Positions 8,047 to 15,493 of a stretch of DNA of 34,798 nucleotides are shown piece by piece. Both the position numbers and the translations under genes were made by a program. The notes below the pieces were generated by a model, which searched no databases, was not told the origin of the DNA, and saw only the letters and a list, made by a program, of their open reading frames with translations. Each line of letters starts with the position of its first letter. Position 1 is the first letter of the stretch. Source of the DNA: Akkermansiaceae bacterium (lineage in GTDB: Bacteria; Verrucomicrobiota; Verrucomicrobiia; Verrucomicrobiales; Akkermansiaceae); the NCBI GenBank assembly GCA_017857425.1, contig JAFMDE010000003.1, positions 1-34,798 of the forward strand, in the 5' to 3' direction.

Positions 8047-8943
8047 ATGAATACCTTAGTCCTTAATTCCATTATTGCATGCCTCTCTGTGACCACCGCT
8101 TTTGGTCAAACTCAGAGTGATGTAGAATTTCTCCGTGCACGTGCCGATGCGCATGAACGTAAAATCAGCCAACTTGAGCAAGACTTGAGCCGCTTAAAAG
8201 CACTACTCGCTGAAAAGCCGGCTACTGCGATGGCTGCCAAACCAGAACAAACACCCAAATCGCCAGCTGTCGCTAGAGCTGAGCCGGTAGCAAATAGCTA
8301 TGTGGTTAAACAGGGGGATGTGTTGAGTCGCATCGCGACCTCTCATCAAACTTCAGTCGCCGCTATTCTTAAGGAGAACGATCTCCCGAATGATCGTATC
8401 ATCGTTGGTCAAAAGCTTCGTATCCCTAGCGCTGCAGCTCCGGTTACCTCATCAACGCAAGTCAGCACGCCTGACGCCAAAAAATTAGCAAAGCACCAAG
8501 TGAAAAGTGGTGAGACCTTTTACTCCATTGCCCGGATCCACAATGTATCTATGAAGAGTTTGCAGGCAGCAAACCCGGAGGTTGTGCCGACCAAAATGTA
8601 TGTCGGTCAGACTTTGCGAATTGATGGCAGCGCAATGGCCTCAGTTTCGAATGTTGCCAAAAACAGTAAAAAGCCACAAAAAGCAGTTGCTAGAACTGCA
8701 CCCAAAAGCACGGAGCTAGCAAACCAGAAAAAAACTCCAGTGAAGCAGCCCGCACCTTCCGCATCGAAAGCTGGCGCACAGCCTACGATACGAACCATCA
8801 CGGTAGACCAGCAAATCACCTACGGGCAATTTGCTTCAAGGCATGGTGCTAGCACCACACAACTCAATGAGCTGAACGGTCTGAGCCTAAGCCAAAACAC
8901 AACTTTAGCCAAAGGTTCAGAGCTGTATGTGCCAAAATTTTAA
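8047..8943 (+). CDS. Secreted LysM-domain protein
   Basis: A 298-aa protein with a cleavable-type signal peptide (1-20, ending Ala-Phe-Gly), a coiled coil (about 25-57, Leu-Glu-Gln-Asp repeats), and LysM domains that bind N-acetylglucosamine in peptidoglycan. Two are clear: 84-127 (YVVKQGDVLSRIA to LRIPS) and 150-194 (HQVKSGETFYSIA to LRIDG). A third, divergent copy occupies about 251-297 (ITVDQQITYGQFA to LYVPKF). The linkers are Ala/Lys/Pro-rich. No peptidase domain is present, so it may be a wall-binding scaffold. The ATG lies 11 bp after an AT-rich TAGAATAAT stretch. It diverges from the HerA-like gene. Confidence 0.88.
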   Translation: MNTLVLNSIIACLSVTTAFGQTQSDVEFLRARADAHERKISQLEQDLSRLKALLAEKPATAMAAKPEQTPKSPAVARAEPVANSYVVKQGDVLSRIATSHQTSVAAILKENDLPNDRIIVGQKLRIPSAAAPVTSSTQVSTPDAKKLAKHQVKSGETFYSIARIHNVSMKSLQAANPEVVPTKMYVGQTLRIDGSAMASVSNVAKNSKKPQKAVARTAPKSTELANQKKTPVKQPAPSASKAGAQPTIRTITVDQQITYGQFASRHGASTTQLNELNGLSLSQNTTLAKGSELYVPKF

Positions 8944-9012
8944 TGACCATTTGTTAGCGACAGGAAAACGCAGACAATTCTCCCCAGGGAGAACATAACG
9001 ACGAAAAGGGCT

Positions 9013-9053
9013 GGGCGTCTGGTTGGATTTATCCGCTGGGCGCCCTTCTTTTT
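9013..9053 (+). terminator. Intrinsic terminator after the LysM gene
   Basis: GGGCGTCT (9013-9020) pairs with GGGCGCCC (9038-9045), including two G-U pairs, with a small inner GGA/TCC stem, followed at once by TTCTTTTT. It begins 70 bp after the LysM stop codon. Confidence 0.8.
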
Positions 9054-9162
9054 CATCTATTCCATCCATCTAAAAGACAAACTTGTGCTTCGCCTCTTGC
9101 TTTGAAATGAGAACAAAGCTATTTTTCAGATCTTGAGCCGCTGTTCAGCGTGACCTTTATTG

Positions 9163-9190
9163 TTGACTTAAAATAATATTATTATATAAT
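9163..9190 (+). promoter_or_regulatory. Strong sigma70-type promoter for the Pro-rich protein
   Basis: TTGACT (9163-9168) and a perfect TATAAT (9185-9190) are 16 bp apart in very AT-rich DNA. Transcription would start near 9197, giving a leader of about 66 nt before the ATG at 9263. This is the best consensus promoter in the window. Confidence 0.8.
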
Positions 9191-9262
9191 ACACATCTAA
9201 CTGGATATTTATTATAAAGAATATTTGAATATTCATTTACCTTAACTTAAGCTGATAATTAT

Positions 9263-10000
9263 ATGACAGAAGGCAATAATCCCAAACCAATGAAGAAAAC
9301 TTCAGCAGTTCCTCTTCGGAAAGAGACTGTTCGTGTTACTCTCAAAGCAAATCCAAGTGATAATGGCAATTCTGGTGCCGCTGGTTCTCCGCCTGCGCCT
9401 GCGCCAACCATTTCTCTCAAAGCACCGGCATCTGGTCCTCCTGCGGTGCCGCCGCCTGCGCCAACTACCCCGACTCCTCCTCGCGCACCTAAAGCCCCGC
9501 CCACGGTCAAGTTGCAAACAGCTCCAAATCCGGTTGCGGCGCCGACTGTTGCTGCATCATCCTTTGCTGGGGCAAAAAATTTGGTGCCGCCACCCAAGCC
9601 CTCTACGCTAAAAATTGCTTCCCCCGATTTTGATGAACCCAAGGCAACCGATTCGGCTGTGCCAGAACCAGCACCAACAGTCGGGCTAGCCACTCCGGGA
9701 ACAGATCAGCCAGCGGGGGCTTCAAGTCAGCCTTTGCCCAAGGCCACGGTTCAAATCCAGCAGGGGGAGCCCATGCCAACACCAACACAGGCAGAGGGGA
9801 GTGACTCGTTGTTATCCACCGTTAGTGTCGAGGATCCTGAAGAGGCTGCTGCTCAGAGAGCAGAAGGCACTGCTACCGTCTTATCTGCTGTTGCTCTTGT
9901 TGCTGCGGTCATCGTGCTCGGAATTCAACTTGGCACAGCCAATATTTGGGTCAATGATGAGACCCACGAAAGCCCAGGCTGGGGCCGGCTTTTTGATTAA
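9263..10000 (+). CDS. Pro/Ala-rich tail-anchored protein with repeated TVxL-type motifs
   Basis: A 245-aa protein without a signal peptide. About 190 residues are Pro/Ala/Thr-rich and probably disordered, followed by a single membrane segment (204-224) and a short acidic C-terminal tail. A short strand-like motif, [S/T/A]-[V/I/L/T]-x-[L/V/I] usually followed by Pro, recurs about six times: 22-31, 49-55, 81-88, 114-121, 139-145 and 161-167. The N-terminus KKTSAVPLRKETVRVTLK is basic. The topology suggests a cytoplasmic arm held to the inner membrane by its C-terminus, with the motifs as possible docking sites; this is inference and I do not recognise the family. Strong promoter upstream. Confidence 0.75.
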   Translation: MTEGNNPKPMKKTSAVPLRKETVRVTLKANPSDNGNSGAAGSPPAPAPTISLKAPASGPPAVPPPAPTTPTPPRAPKAPPTVKLQTAPNPVAAPTVAASSFAGAKNLVPPPKPSTLKIASPDFDEPKATDSAVPEPAPTVGLATPGTDQPAGASSQPLPKATVQIQQGEPMPTPTQAEGSDSLLSTVSVEDPEEAAAQRAEGTATVLSAVALVAAVIVLGIQLGTANIWVNDETHESPGWGRLFD

Positions 10001-10050
10001 GCTGAGAAATGCGCATGCTATTTTCTACACATGACTAATAATATTCTGAA

Positions 10051-10143
10051 ATGACCAAAGACTTCATCATCCCCATTGTTCTTTTTGTAATCGGTGGCTT
10101 GATTGTTTATCTGGCCTTGTCAACAGGCAGCATGCCCCGTTAA
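10051..10143 (+). CDS. 30-residue single-span membrane micro-protein
   Basis: An ATG at 10051 opens a 30-codon frame ending in TAA. The product has a short charged N-terminus (MTKDF), one hydrophobic span (IIPIVLFVIGGLIVYLALS) and a polar tail (TGSMPR), a good size and composition for a single transmembrane helix. It starts 50 bp after the Pro-rich tail-anchored gene and is followed by a hairpin at 10169. No clear ribosome binding site is visible, but that is common in this window. Function unknown; conservation of this frame in relatives would decide whether it is real. Confidence 0.5.
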   Translation: MTKDFIIPIVLFVIGGLIVYLALSTGSMPR

Positions 10144-10168
10144 CAGAATCTACAAGATCAAGTGCATG

Positions 10169-10190
10169 ATATCGGCGATGTGGCCGATAT
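10169..10190 (+). terminator. Hairpin between micro-ORF and trxA
   Basis: ATATCGGC (10169-10176) and GCCGATAT (10183-10190) form a perfect 8-bp stem with a 6-nt loop, followed by TCTCTATT. The T-tract is poor. It would separate the Pro-rich/micro-ORF transcript from trxA. Confidence 0.5.
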
Positions 10191-10262
10191 TCTCTATTGC
10201 GCTTTATTGCGTAGTTTGATGGCTGTGAGATCTTCAGATTAAGCATCACGTCATCTAGCGGC

Positions 10263-10290
10263 TTGACGTATCATGCATGTTGTTCATATT
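10263..10290 (+). promoter_or_regulatory. Candidate trxA promoter
   Basis: TTGACG (10263-10268), a 16-bp spacer and CATATT (10285-10290) give a fair sigma70-type match. The implied start site falls about at the trxA ATG (10297), so if this promoter is used the message would be leaderless or nearly so. Confidence 0.35.
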
Positions 10291-10296
10291 TCGATC

Positions 10297-10617
10297 ATGG
10301 CTAACGCATATAATGAAGCAAATTTTGAGACCGAGGTAATAAACTCGGACAAGCCCGTTCTGGTAGATTTCTGGGCTGAATGGTGTGGACCGTGTAAAAT
10401 GATCTCTCCTTTGATTGACCAACTTGCTGAGGCAGTTGGTGATACGGCAAATGTTGGTAAGGTAGAGGTTGATACCAATCAAAGCCTTGCGGCTAAGTAT
10501 GGTGTTCGTTCCATCCCATGTTTGCTTTTTTTCAAAGACGGCGAGGTGAAAGACACCATCACAGGAGCTAATGTAACGCTTGATCAGTTAAAGTCGAAGC
10601 TCGAGGAGCTGGCCTAG
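10297..10617 (+). CDS. trxA: Thioredoxin
   Basis: A 106-aa cytoplasmic thioredoxin, reducing protein disulfides with electrons from thioredoxin reductase. The WCGPCK active site is at 29-34, with the buried Asp24 and the cis-Pro loop at 73-74. I chose the ATG at 10297 because MANAYNEANF matches the usual thioredoxin N-terminus; an upstream ATG at 10273 would add eight atypical residues. An unusual third cysteine, Cys75, directly follows cis-Pro74, where thioredoxins usually have Thr. The VanZ-like gene begins 28 bp downstream and is probably cotranscribed. Confidence 0.97.
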   Translation: MANAYNEANFETEVINSDKPVLVDFWAEWCGPCKMISPLIDQLAEAVGDTANVGKVEVDTNQSLAAKYGVRSIPCLLFFKDGEVKDTITGANVTLDQLKSKLEELA

Positions 10618-10645
10618 TTTTAGCATATCAACCGAGCTCTGGAGC

Positions 10646-11095
10646 ATGTTTCATAAACTCTCCGCTGTTCTCAATCAAACTGCCGCGCGCCTTCCTGCAA
10701 GGTCCGCGGCATATTTTTGGCTGTTTAGTGGCTGGGCCATTATGCTCTGGGTGCTTTCCTCAGGAAATCCCTCCCTCAAGCAGGCAAACGAGATTTCACA
10801 TATAGATAAAGTGCTACATTTCATCTATTTTTCTGTGGGAGGAGCACTACTGGCAGCATCTGGGGGCCTGCAATGGCAGCGTCTATCGCGAGGGTGGCTT
10901 TTTTTACTGGTTGTCCTCGTCTGCTCACTGATTGGCAGGCTTGACGAGTATCATCAAGGATTTGTTCCTGGGAGAACAGGTAATGACACCGGTGATTGGC
11001 TTGCTGACACGCTAGGGGGGCTATCCGGCGGGGCTGCCGTTATTTGGTATCTATTGCCGAGAATTGTCACTGCTGCTGGGCGTAATCGAGGCTGA
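10646..11095 (+). CDS. VanZ-like family membrane protein
   Basis: A 149-aa protein with about four hydrophobic segments (22-39, 56-73, 83-98, 123-138). Family positions are kept: Asp54-Lys55 and His58 in the second segment, then GRLDEYHQGFVPGR (97-110) and Asp117/Asp121 before the last helix. VanZ gives low-level teicoplanin resistance in Enterococcus, but most VanZ-like proteins in other bacteria have no assigned role; an envelope function is only a guess. It follows trxA in the same direction. Confidence 0.85.
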   Translation: MFHKLSAVLNQTAARLPARSAAYFWLFSGWAIMLWVLSSGNPSLKQANEISHIDKVLHFIYFSVGGALLAASGGLQWQRLSRGWLFLLVVLVCSLIGRLDEYHQGFVPGRTGNDTGDWLADTLGGLSGGAAVIWYLLPRIVTAAGRNRG

Positions 11096-11152
11096 ATAGA
11101 CATCAAAACGGGCTTGAGGCACAATAATTTCTATGAAATCACGCAAATTCCC

Positions 11153-11180
11153 TTGACTGCCAGCTAGCGGAGTGTATCTC
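11153..11180 (+). promoter_or_regulatory. Candidate rpmB promoter with GC-rich discriminator
   Basis: TTGACT (11153-11158), 16 bp, TATCTC (11175-11180), then CCCCGCCCG. The same -10 variant and GC-rich discriminator occur upstream of tRNA-His and, as TACCTC, tRNA-Ala. The leader would be about 90 nt and holds a 6-bp hairpin, AACTCA-TCAG-TGAGTT (11222-11237). Confidence 0.5.
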
Positions 11181-11279
11181 TCCCCGCCCGTATCACACGC
11201 TTCATTCGATACGTGGATCATAACTCATCAGTGAGTTTAACTCCCGAAGCGAGTCCCAATTTTAAATCAATTCAGAAAA

Positions 11280-11543
11280 ATGGCCAGAGTATGTAGCATC
11301 AGAGGTTCCCGTGTCCGTATCGGTGGTAGAATTCACCGTTCAGGTCTCGCCAAGAAAAAAGGTGGAATCGGTCGTCACGTAACAAAAGTGGTAAAGCGTA
11401 GTGTTTCTCCTAACTTACACACCAAGCGTATTTATATTCCTGAGCTCGATCGTCACGTCAAAGTGAAGCTGAGTGCCAAGGCAATCAAGACCATCAACAA
11501 AAATGGAGCCTACGCTACACTCAAGAAGGCGGGCTTAATCTAA
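11280..11543 (+). CDS. rpmB: Large ribosomal subunit protein bL28
   Basis: An 87-aa basic protein of the bL28 family, part of the 50S subunit near the tRNA exit region. The family pattern is clear: Cys5 and Gly9 near the N-terminus, the central SVSPNLHTKRIYIPE (about 42-56), and the C-terminal KLSAKAIKTINKNG (62-75). Only Cys5 is present, so it is a zinc-free form. The gene stands alone rather than beside rpmG, with its own promoter and terminator. No Shine-Dalgarno sequence precedes the ATG; the upstream bases are A/T-rich. Confidence 0.95.
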   Translation: MARVCSIRGSRVRIGGRIHRSGLAKKKGGIGRHVTKVVKRSVSPNLHTKRIYIPELDRHVKVKLSAKAIKTINKNGAYATLKKAGLI

Positions 11544-11571
11544 ATTGCTAAACATTTAGTGCAAATTTCAG

Positions 11572-11600
11572 AAACGGTGACCTAAGGGTCATCGTTTTTT
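11572..11600 (+). terminator. rpmB terminator, possibly bidirectional
   Basis: ACGGTGACC (11574-11582), a TAAG loop and GGTCATCGT (11587-11595) form a 9-bp stem with one G-U pair, extended by A-T pairs and followed by a run of T. Read on the minus strand it can also fold and ends in TTT, so it may also stop transcripts leaving bioF. Confidence 0.85.
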
Positions 11601-11639
11601 GTGCGCTGTAGTTACCCTCTGTAGTTACCTTGAGCGCAC
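11601..11639. repeat. Inverted repeat flanking a tandem 11-bp direct repeat
   Basis: GTGCGCT (11601-11607) and AGCGCAC (11633-11639) form a perfect 7-bp inverted pair. Inside and overlapping the left arm is CTGTAGTTACC, present twice (11606-11616 and 11619-11629). It sits between the rpmB terminator and the bioF stop codon, where both transcripts converge. Confidence 0.6.
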
Positions 11640-11641
11640 CT

Positions 11642-12754
11642 CTACCGCAGGCAGTGAGCTAATGCCTGAATGGATTCCGTATCGTGGCAGCTACTCATCG
11701 TGATGCGCAGACGGGCAGTTTGGCGGGAGACAGTGGGGTAGCGGATTGCCGGCACAAGAAACCCCTTGTCACGCAATTGTGAGGAGAGTTTGAGAGCCTT
11801 ATCGGAATCGCCAACCATCCAAGGAATGATCGCAGACTGGCAATGACTCGTCATCTCCGATGCAGCTCTGAATGTATCGATGTTGTTCCATAGCTGCGTC
11901 CGCAACCATTGACCTTGCTCGTTCTGAATGATTCTCAGCGCCTCAGCAGCGGCTGCGGCTTGGGCTGGAGGCGGGGCTGTTGAGTAGATAAAAGAGCGCG
12001 CTCGGTTAATCATGAGCTCAGCCCATACGCGAGAAGTTGCCAGATAGCCGCCCGCCACACCGGCGGCCTTGCCCAGTGTTCCCATATGGAAATCGATTTG
12101 ATCCTGGATGCCGAGTTCTTCAGCGAGCCCCATACCAGTGGGGCCAATAACTCCAAGAGCGTGTGCTTCATCTACCAGCAGGAGGCAGCCATATTGCTTA
12201 CTGAGCCGACTTATTTCTTTAAGCGGCGCCGCGTCACCGTCCATGCTGAAAATAGATTCTGTAATGACGAGGATACGGCTATTTGCGTCTGCCTTTGTGG
12301 TCGCTGTTTGCAGAAGTGATTCAAGTTTTTCTGTGTGGTTGTGAGGAAAAACACGTAGAGTAGCTCCACTCATGCGGGCGCCGTCAATCAAACTGGCGTG
12401 GCAGAGTTTGTCGAGAATGACTACATCACCTTTACCGAGTAAGGATGTGATGACGCCGACTGATGTTGCGTATCCTGTCGCAAAGCTAAGCGCAGCCTCC
12501 GTTCCTTTGGCGGTTGCTATCGTTTCTTCCAAGTTCCGGTGCGGTTCCATTGTGCCGCAAATAAGGCGTGAGGCAGTTGACCCAGCACCGTATTTCTCAA
12601 TCGCTTCTTGATATGCCTGTTTGATCTCAGGGTGCTGAGAAAGACCAAGATAGTCGTTGGATGAGAAGTTTTTTAACGATGAGTCAGTATCTGGAATGTG
12701 TCGTAAAAGTGATGCGCTCTTTAGAGCTGCAAGTTCATCCTCCGGAAGTCGCAT
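11642..12754 (-). CDS. bioF: 8-amino-7-oxononanoate synthase (biotin synthesis)
   Basis: A 370-aa fold-type I PLP enzyme of the alpha-oxoamine synthase family, condensing pimeloyl-ACP/CoA with alanine in biotin synthesis. NFSSNDYLGL (29-38), ESIFSMDGDAAPL (166-178), LLVDEAHALGVIG (192-204; Asp195 and His198 near PLP), Lys229 in MGTLGKAAG and IYSTAPPPAQA follow the E. coli BioF order. Related 2-amino-3-ketobutyrate ligases share the fold, but NFSSNDYLGL and the C-terminal ARLRITMS favour BioF. The start at 12754 (ATG) fits the family; a TTG at 12784 would add ten residues. It lies at the end of the mre-lem-dac run with no other biotin gene here. Confidence 0.85.
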   Translation of the reverse strand: MRLPEDELAALKSASLLRHIPDTDSSLKNFSSNDYLGLSQHPEIKQAYQEAIEKYGAGSTASRLICGTMEPHRNLEETIATAKGTEAALSFATGYATSVGVITSLLGKGDVVILDKLCHASLIDGARMSGATLRVFPHNHTEKLESLLQTATTKADANSRILVITESIFSMDGDAAPLKEISRLSKQYGCLLLVDEAHALGVIGPTGMGLAEELGIQDQIDFHMGTLGKAAGVAGGYLATSRVWAELMINRARSFIYSTAPPPAQAAAAAEALRIIQNEQGQWLRTQLWNNIDTFRAASEMTSHCQSAIIPWMVGDSDKALKLSSQLRDKGFLVPAIRYPTVSRQTARLRITMSSCHDTESIQALAHCLR

Positions 12755-12796
12755 ATAGGAAAAGTTAATAATGGCTGCTGGCAAGATGCCAGAGAA

Positions 12797-13681
12797 TTAA
12801 TCAGCCTGGGGCCGCTCCAGTGCCCAGCGGAGCAGTTTTTCCGAGTCAGACCATACATTTCTGGATGTTGCACCAAGGATGACGACGATGGCCGTTCGAC
12901 CACGGAGGGTGCCACTAGATACGAGGCAGCGTCCCGATGCTCGTGTGGTGCCCGTTTTCATGCCGTTGCAATAGTCCACTTTTTTGAGGATCTTGTTGGT
13001 GTTGTCTAGCCGCTTTGATCTACCGTTAGCATAGCGGAAAGTATAGGTCTCGGTGTCCATGATGCCACGCAGGGTGGAGCTGCTAAATGCGGCGCGTCCA
13101 CAGATAGCCATATCACGCGCTGTAGAATACTGACCGTTGGCTGTGAGCCCATGTGGATTCATGAAATTCGAGTCTCGCATGCCTAGGCTGAGAGCTTTTT
13201 GATTCATGACTTTTGAAAAGTTAGTTTCACTACCTGCAACACTTCTCGCTAAAGCGCGGGCTACATCGTTGCCGCTCTTGACCAGCAGGGCTCCGAGCAG
13301 CGTGCGTCGTGAGTAAACTTCCCCGGGAAGAATGCCCAGCTTGGTAGGGACTACCCAGGTGTCACTTTTCTGAATGGTGAACTTATGGGTGAGGCTGCCG
13401 TGGTCCAAGACGCAGAGCGCGGTCATGAGTTTTTGTGTGCTGGCAACCGCACAGCGTTCACGGGCATTTTTTTCATACAGGACCCGCCCGCTGGCATAAT
13501 CAACTACGATCGCTCTTGGGGCTCCTATGTTGGGGGCCGGCGAACGAGGGATCGTTCCAACCTTAACAGCAGGGGTCGCCACTGGTGTCGTCAGCCGCGA
13601 GCTGTGGATTCCCAGAGGTGTCTGTGCACAGGACACCAAGCTTATCATGGCGAGCAACTGGAGAAGGATGAAGAAGCGCAT
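12797..13681 (-). CDS. D-alanyl-D-alanine carboxypeptidase (S11), probable lipoprotein
   Basis: A 294-aa penicillin-binding protein of the PBP5/6 family, trimming the terminal D-Ala of peptidoglycan stem peptides. The three catalytic motifs are S81-T-Q-K84, S136-G-N138 and K242-T-G244. The N-terminus MRFFILLQLLAMISLVSC has a lipobox (Leu15-Val-Ser-Cys18), so it is probably lipid-anchored. It lacks the C-terminal PBP5 beta domain and amphipathic anchor, which fits lipid anchoring instead. It lies 87 bp after lemA and shortly before bioF in the cell-envelope cluster. Confidence 0.92.
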   Translation of the reverse strand: MRFFILLQLLAMISLVSCAQTPLGIHSSRLTTPVATPAVKVGTIPRSPAPNIGAPRAIVVDYASGRVLYEKNARERCAVASTQKLMTALCVLDHGSLTHKFTIQKSDTWVVPTKLGILPGEVYSRRTLLGALLVKSGNDVARALARSVAGSETNFSKVMNQKALSLGMRDSNFMNPHGLTANGQYSTARDMAICGRAAFSSSTLRGIMDTETYTFRYANGRSKRLDNTNKILKKVDYCNGMKTGTTRASGRCLVSSGTLRGRTAIVVILGATSRNVWSDSEKLLRWALERPQAD

Positions 13682-13768
13682 AGTTCAATAAAAAAATTCT
13701 ACGCAAAACTCCACCATAAGTGAATGAAGTCAAGCGGGAACACAGTGTGCTGGTCGACAAAGTTGCAC

Positions 13769-14356
13769 TCAGGGAGTGTTGCTTTTTGAAGGGGCGCGTA
13801 ATTCAACCTGCACCGGTGCACGCTCCAATGATTCTATTTCAAAAAATTCGACAGCATCGGGCGGGAAGTTAAACACCCCTGCCACGAGATTACTTGGAAA
13901 GGTCTGGCTCTTGTTCCTGTAATCACGAACGTTGCCGTTGTAAAAACGTCGGGCGGATTGCAGACGGTCTTCTGTATGAGTAAGCTCTTTTTGCAGTTTG
14001 AGGAAAGCCTGGTCAGCTTTCAGCTCAGGGTAGGCCTCGGACAAGGCAAAAAGGCTTTTGATCCCGGAGATAAGCTCTTGCTCCGAGGCTGCCTGCTTGG
14101 CAGGAGAACCATCGTTTGCCTTACAGAGATTGCGCTGGGCAATGACGGACTCCAGTAGCTCCCGTTCGTGCTTGGCGTATGCCTTGGTGACGGAGACCAG
14201 ATTGGGGATCAGGTCGTAGCGCCGCTTGAGCTCTGTATCGATGTTTGCCCATGCATCACGGATGTGATTGCGGATCGTCACCAAGGCATTGTAGGTTGCG
14301 GTCACATAGACCAGAGGCATACCAACGATGACAACAAGAATGATAATGGGTGTCAT
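13769..14356 (-). CDS. lemA: LemA family protein
   Basis: A 195-aa protein with one N-terminal membrane segment (3-20) and a long helical bundle. Family landmarks are YNALVTIRNHIRDAWANID (22-40), LKRRYDLIPNLV (43-54), YPELKAD, YNGNVRDYR and FPSNLVAGVFNF near the C-terminus. LemA proteins are widespread; their molecular role is unsettled, although some affect envelope stress and the protein was named from a Listeria antigen. It starts immediately (2 bp) after the preceding gene, so the two are very likely made together. Confidence 0.93.
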   Translation of the reverse strand: MTPIIILVVIVGMPLVYVTATYNALVTIRNHIRDAWANIDTELKRRYDLIPNLVSVTKAYAKHERELLESVIAQRNLCKANDGSPAKQAASEQELISGIKSLFALSEAYPELKADQAFLKLQKELTHTEDRLQSARRFYNGNVRDYRNKSQTFPSNLVAGVFNFPPDAVEFFEIESLERAPVQVELRAPSKSNTP

Positions 14357-14358
14357 GC

Positions 14359-15039
14359 TTAGGTGAAGAGGTGAGATGGAATAAGGGAACGAATTTGTTG
14401 CAGCTGACGGAGACGCCCCAGAGATGTGTGAGCAGATAATTTACCGCGGTAAGTTAGTGCCAGAGTGTGGCGCTCTACTTCAATCACAAGGTTTTGCTTG
14501 TTAAGAAGATAGTCAATCATTCGTGCATTGCAAAAATCATAAGCAAATTTTTTGTCCCTTGATTCCACCTGGTAGCGTTTGGAAAATTCAAGGGACTCGA
14601 AATCAATGTCATCAAAGCCAAAGGCCTGTGTCAGTTTGGCAAAAAAACCTTCCGGCTTGATGACGAGCTCAGGAAAGCTCCGGGGCATGGAGAGAGTGAA
14701 GACGCTGAAATAATGATGCTGAGTTTTTGAATTGCCATCACTGTCACTTGAGCTTGTTTGGTAATGATACTCAAAAAAGCTCACGGCCTCTCCACCGCTC
14801 TCGCCTGTGAAGATGTGTTGAGCATAACGATTACTTCCCATGCCAAAATGCTCAAGGAAATGAAAACGTTTGGCGATCCCGCGGTCTTCATGAGCCGAGA
14901 ACCTGAAATTAAGTGAGGCAGCGAGCTGCCGCAAGGCAGTCTGGCGTTTGCGCTCAGAAATTGTATGGTAGATGATAGCCGCAATGAAAATCACCGCGAA
15001 TATCCCGAATAATAGAGGCACGGATAAAGTGGTAAACAT
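14359..15039 (-). CDS. Membrane protein adjacent to LemA, DUF3137-like
   Basis: A 226-aa protein with an N-terminal membrane segment (about 5-23) and a soluble domain of mixed alpha/beta character. The stretch YQVESRDKKFAYDFCNARMIDYL, followed by a beta-rich VIEVERHTLAL, resembles DUF3137-type proteins often encoded next to LemA; this family call is pattern-based. I chose the ATG at 15039; a TTG two codons upstream is possible. The gene stops 2 bp before lemA. Function unknown, probably in the same complex or pathway as LemA. Confidence 0.6.
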   Translation of the reverse strand: MFTTLSVPLLFGIFAVIFIAAIIYHTISERKRQTALRQLAASLNFRFSAHEDRGIAKRFHFLEHFGMGSNRYAQHIFTGESGGEAVSFFEYHYQTSSSDSDGNSKTQHHYFSVFTLSMPRSFPELVIKPEGFFAKLTQAFGFDDIDFESLEFSKRYQVESRDKKFAYDFCNARMIDYLLNKQNLVIEVERHTLALTYRGKLSAHTSLGRLRQLQQIRSLIPSHLFT

Positions 15040-15104
15040 AGGCAAGCTCGAGTTTTTTCTAAGTGATCATCTAAGGTGGATTCCCCAATTTGTTGCCTGT
15101 CTGG

Positions 15105-15476
15105 TTAATAACGACGTGAAGAGAATATCGAGCGGATGATCAGCACAAAGATGGCGATGAGCCCGAGGGGGATAACCAAGAGAACGCCCAGAATAACAAT
15201 CGGTACGATGACGAATTTTCCCCAGTTTTTACTGCGCAGAAGCACAAACCATTGAGTCAGTGTGATCGTAAGTCGCGCTTTCCAAGGCAGTGATTGACGG
15301 AAATTGGCAAAGGGATCCTCACCGCCTGTCTCGCTTGGATTAGGGCCATTGGCGGTTTTTTTTGCAAATCCACCAGATGAGGATGTGGACCAATCTTGTT
15401 GATCCCCGAAGGCGTCACCCGCGGATTTTTCTGGGGTGACAACTTCGTCGATCTCAATCGTTTTGCTTTTTGGCAT
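15105..15476 (-). CDS. Small membrane protein with acidic/Ser-Gly-rich N-terminus
   Basis: A 123-aa protein I do not recognise. The first 60 residues are polar, Ser/Gly/Asp-rich and probably disordered. A short basic stretch (SLPWKARLTITLTQWFVLLRSKNWGK, about 63-87 within this range) leads into a long hydrophobic hairpin (88-117) ending in Ser-Ser-Arg-Arg-Tyr. It begins 17 bp after rng and 65 bp before the DUF3137-like gene, so it is probably part of the same transcript. A helper for the envelope machinery is possible but unsupported. Confidence 0.7.
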   Translation of the reverse strand: MPKSKTIEIDEVVTPEKSAGDAFGDQQDWSTSSSGGFAKKTANGPNPSETGGEDPFANFRQSLPWKARLTITLTQWFVLLRSKNWGKFVIVPIVILGVLLVIPLGLIAIFVLIIRSIFSSRRY

Positions 15477-15493
15477 TGGGTGCGTTAGCTCGT

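Noticed and set aside
9302-9788. Several frames on both strands within the Pro-rich gene
   Set aside because: High-GC Pro/Ala codons open other frames; these are Arg/Gly or Leu-rich shadows.
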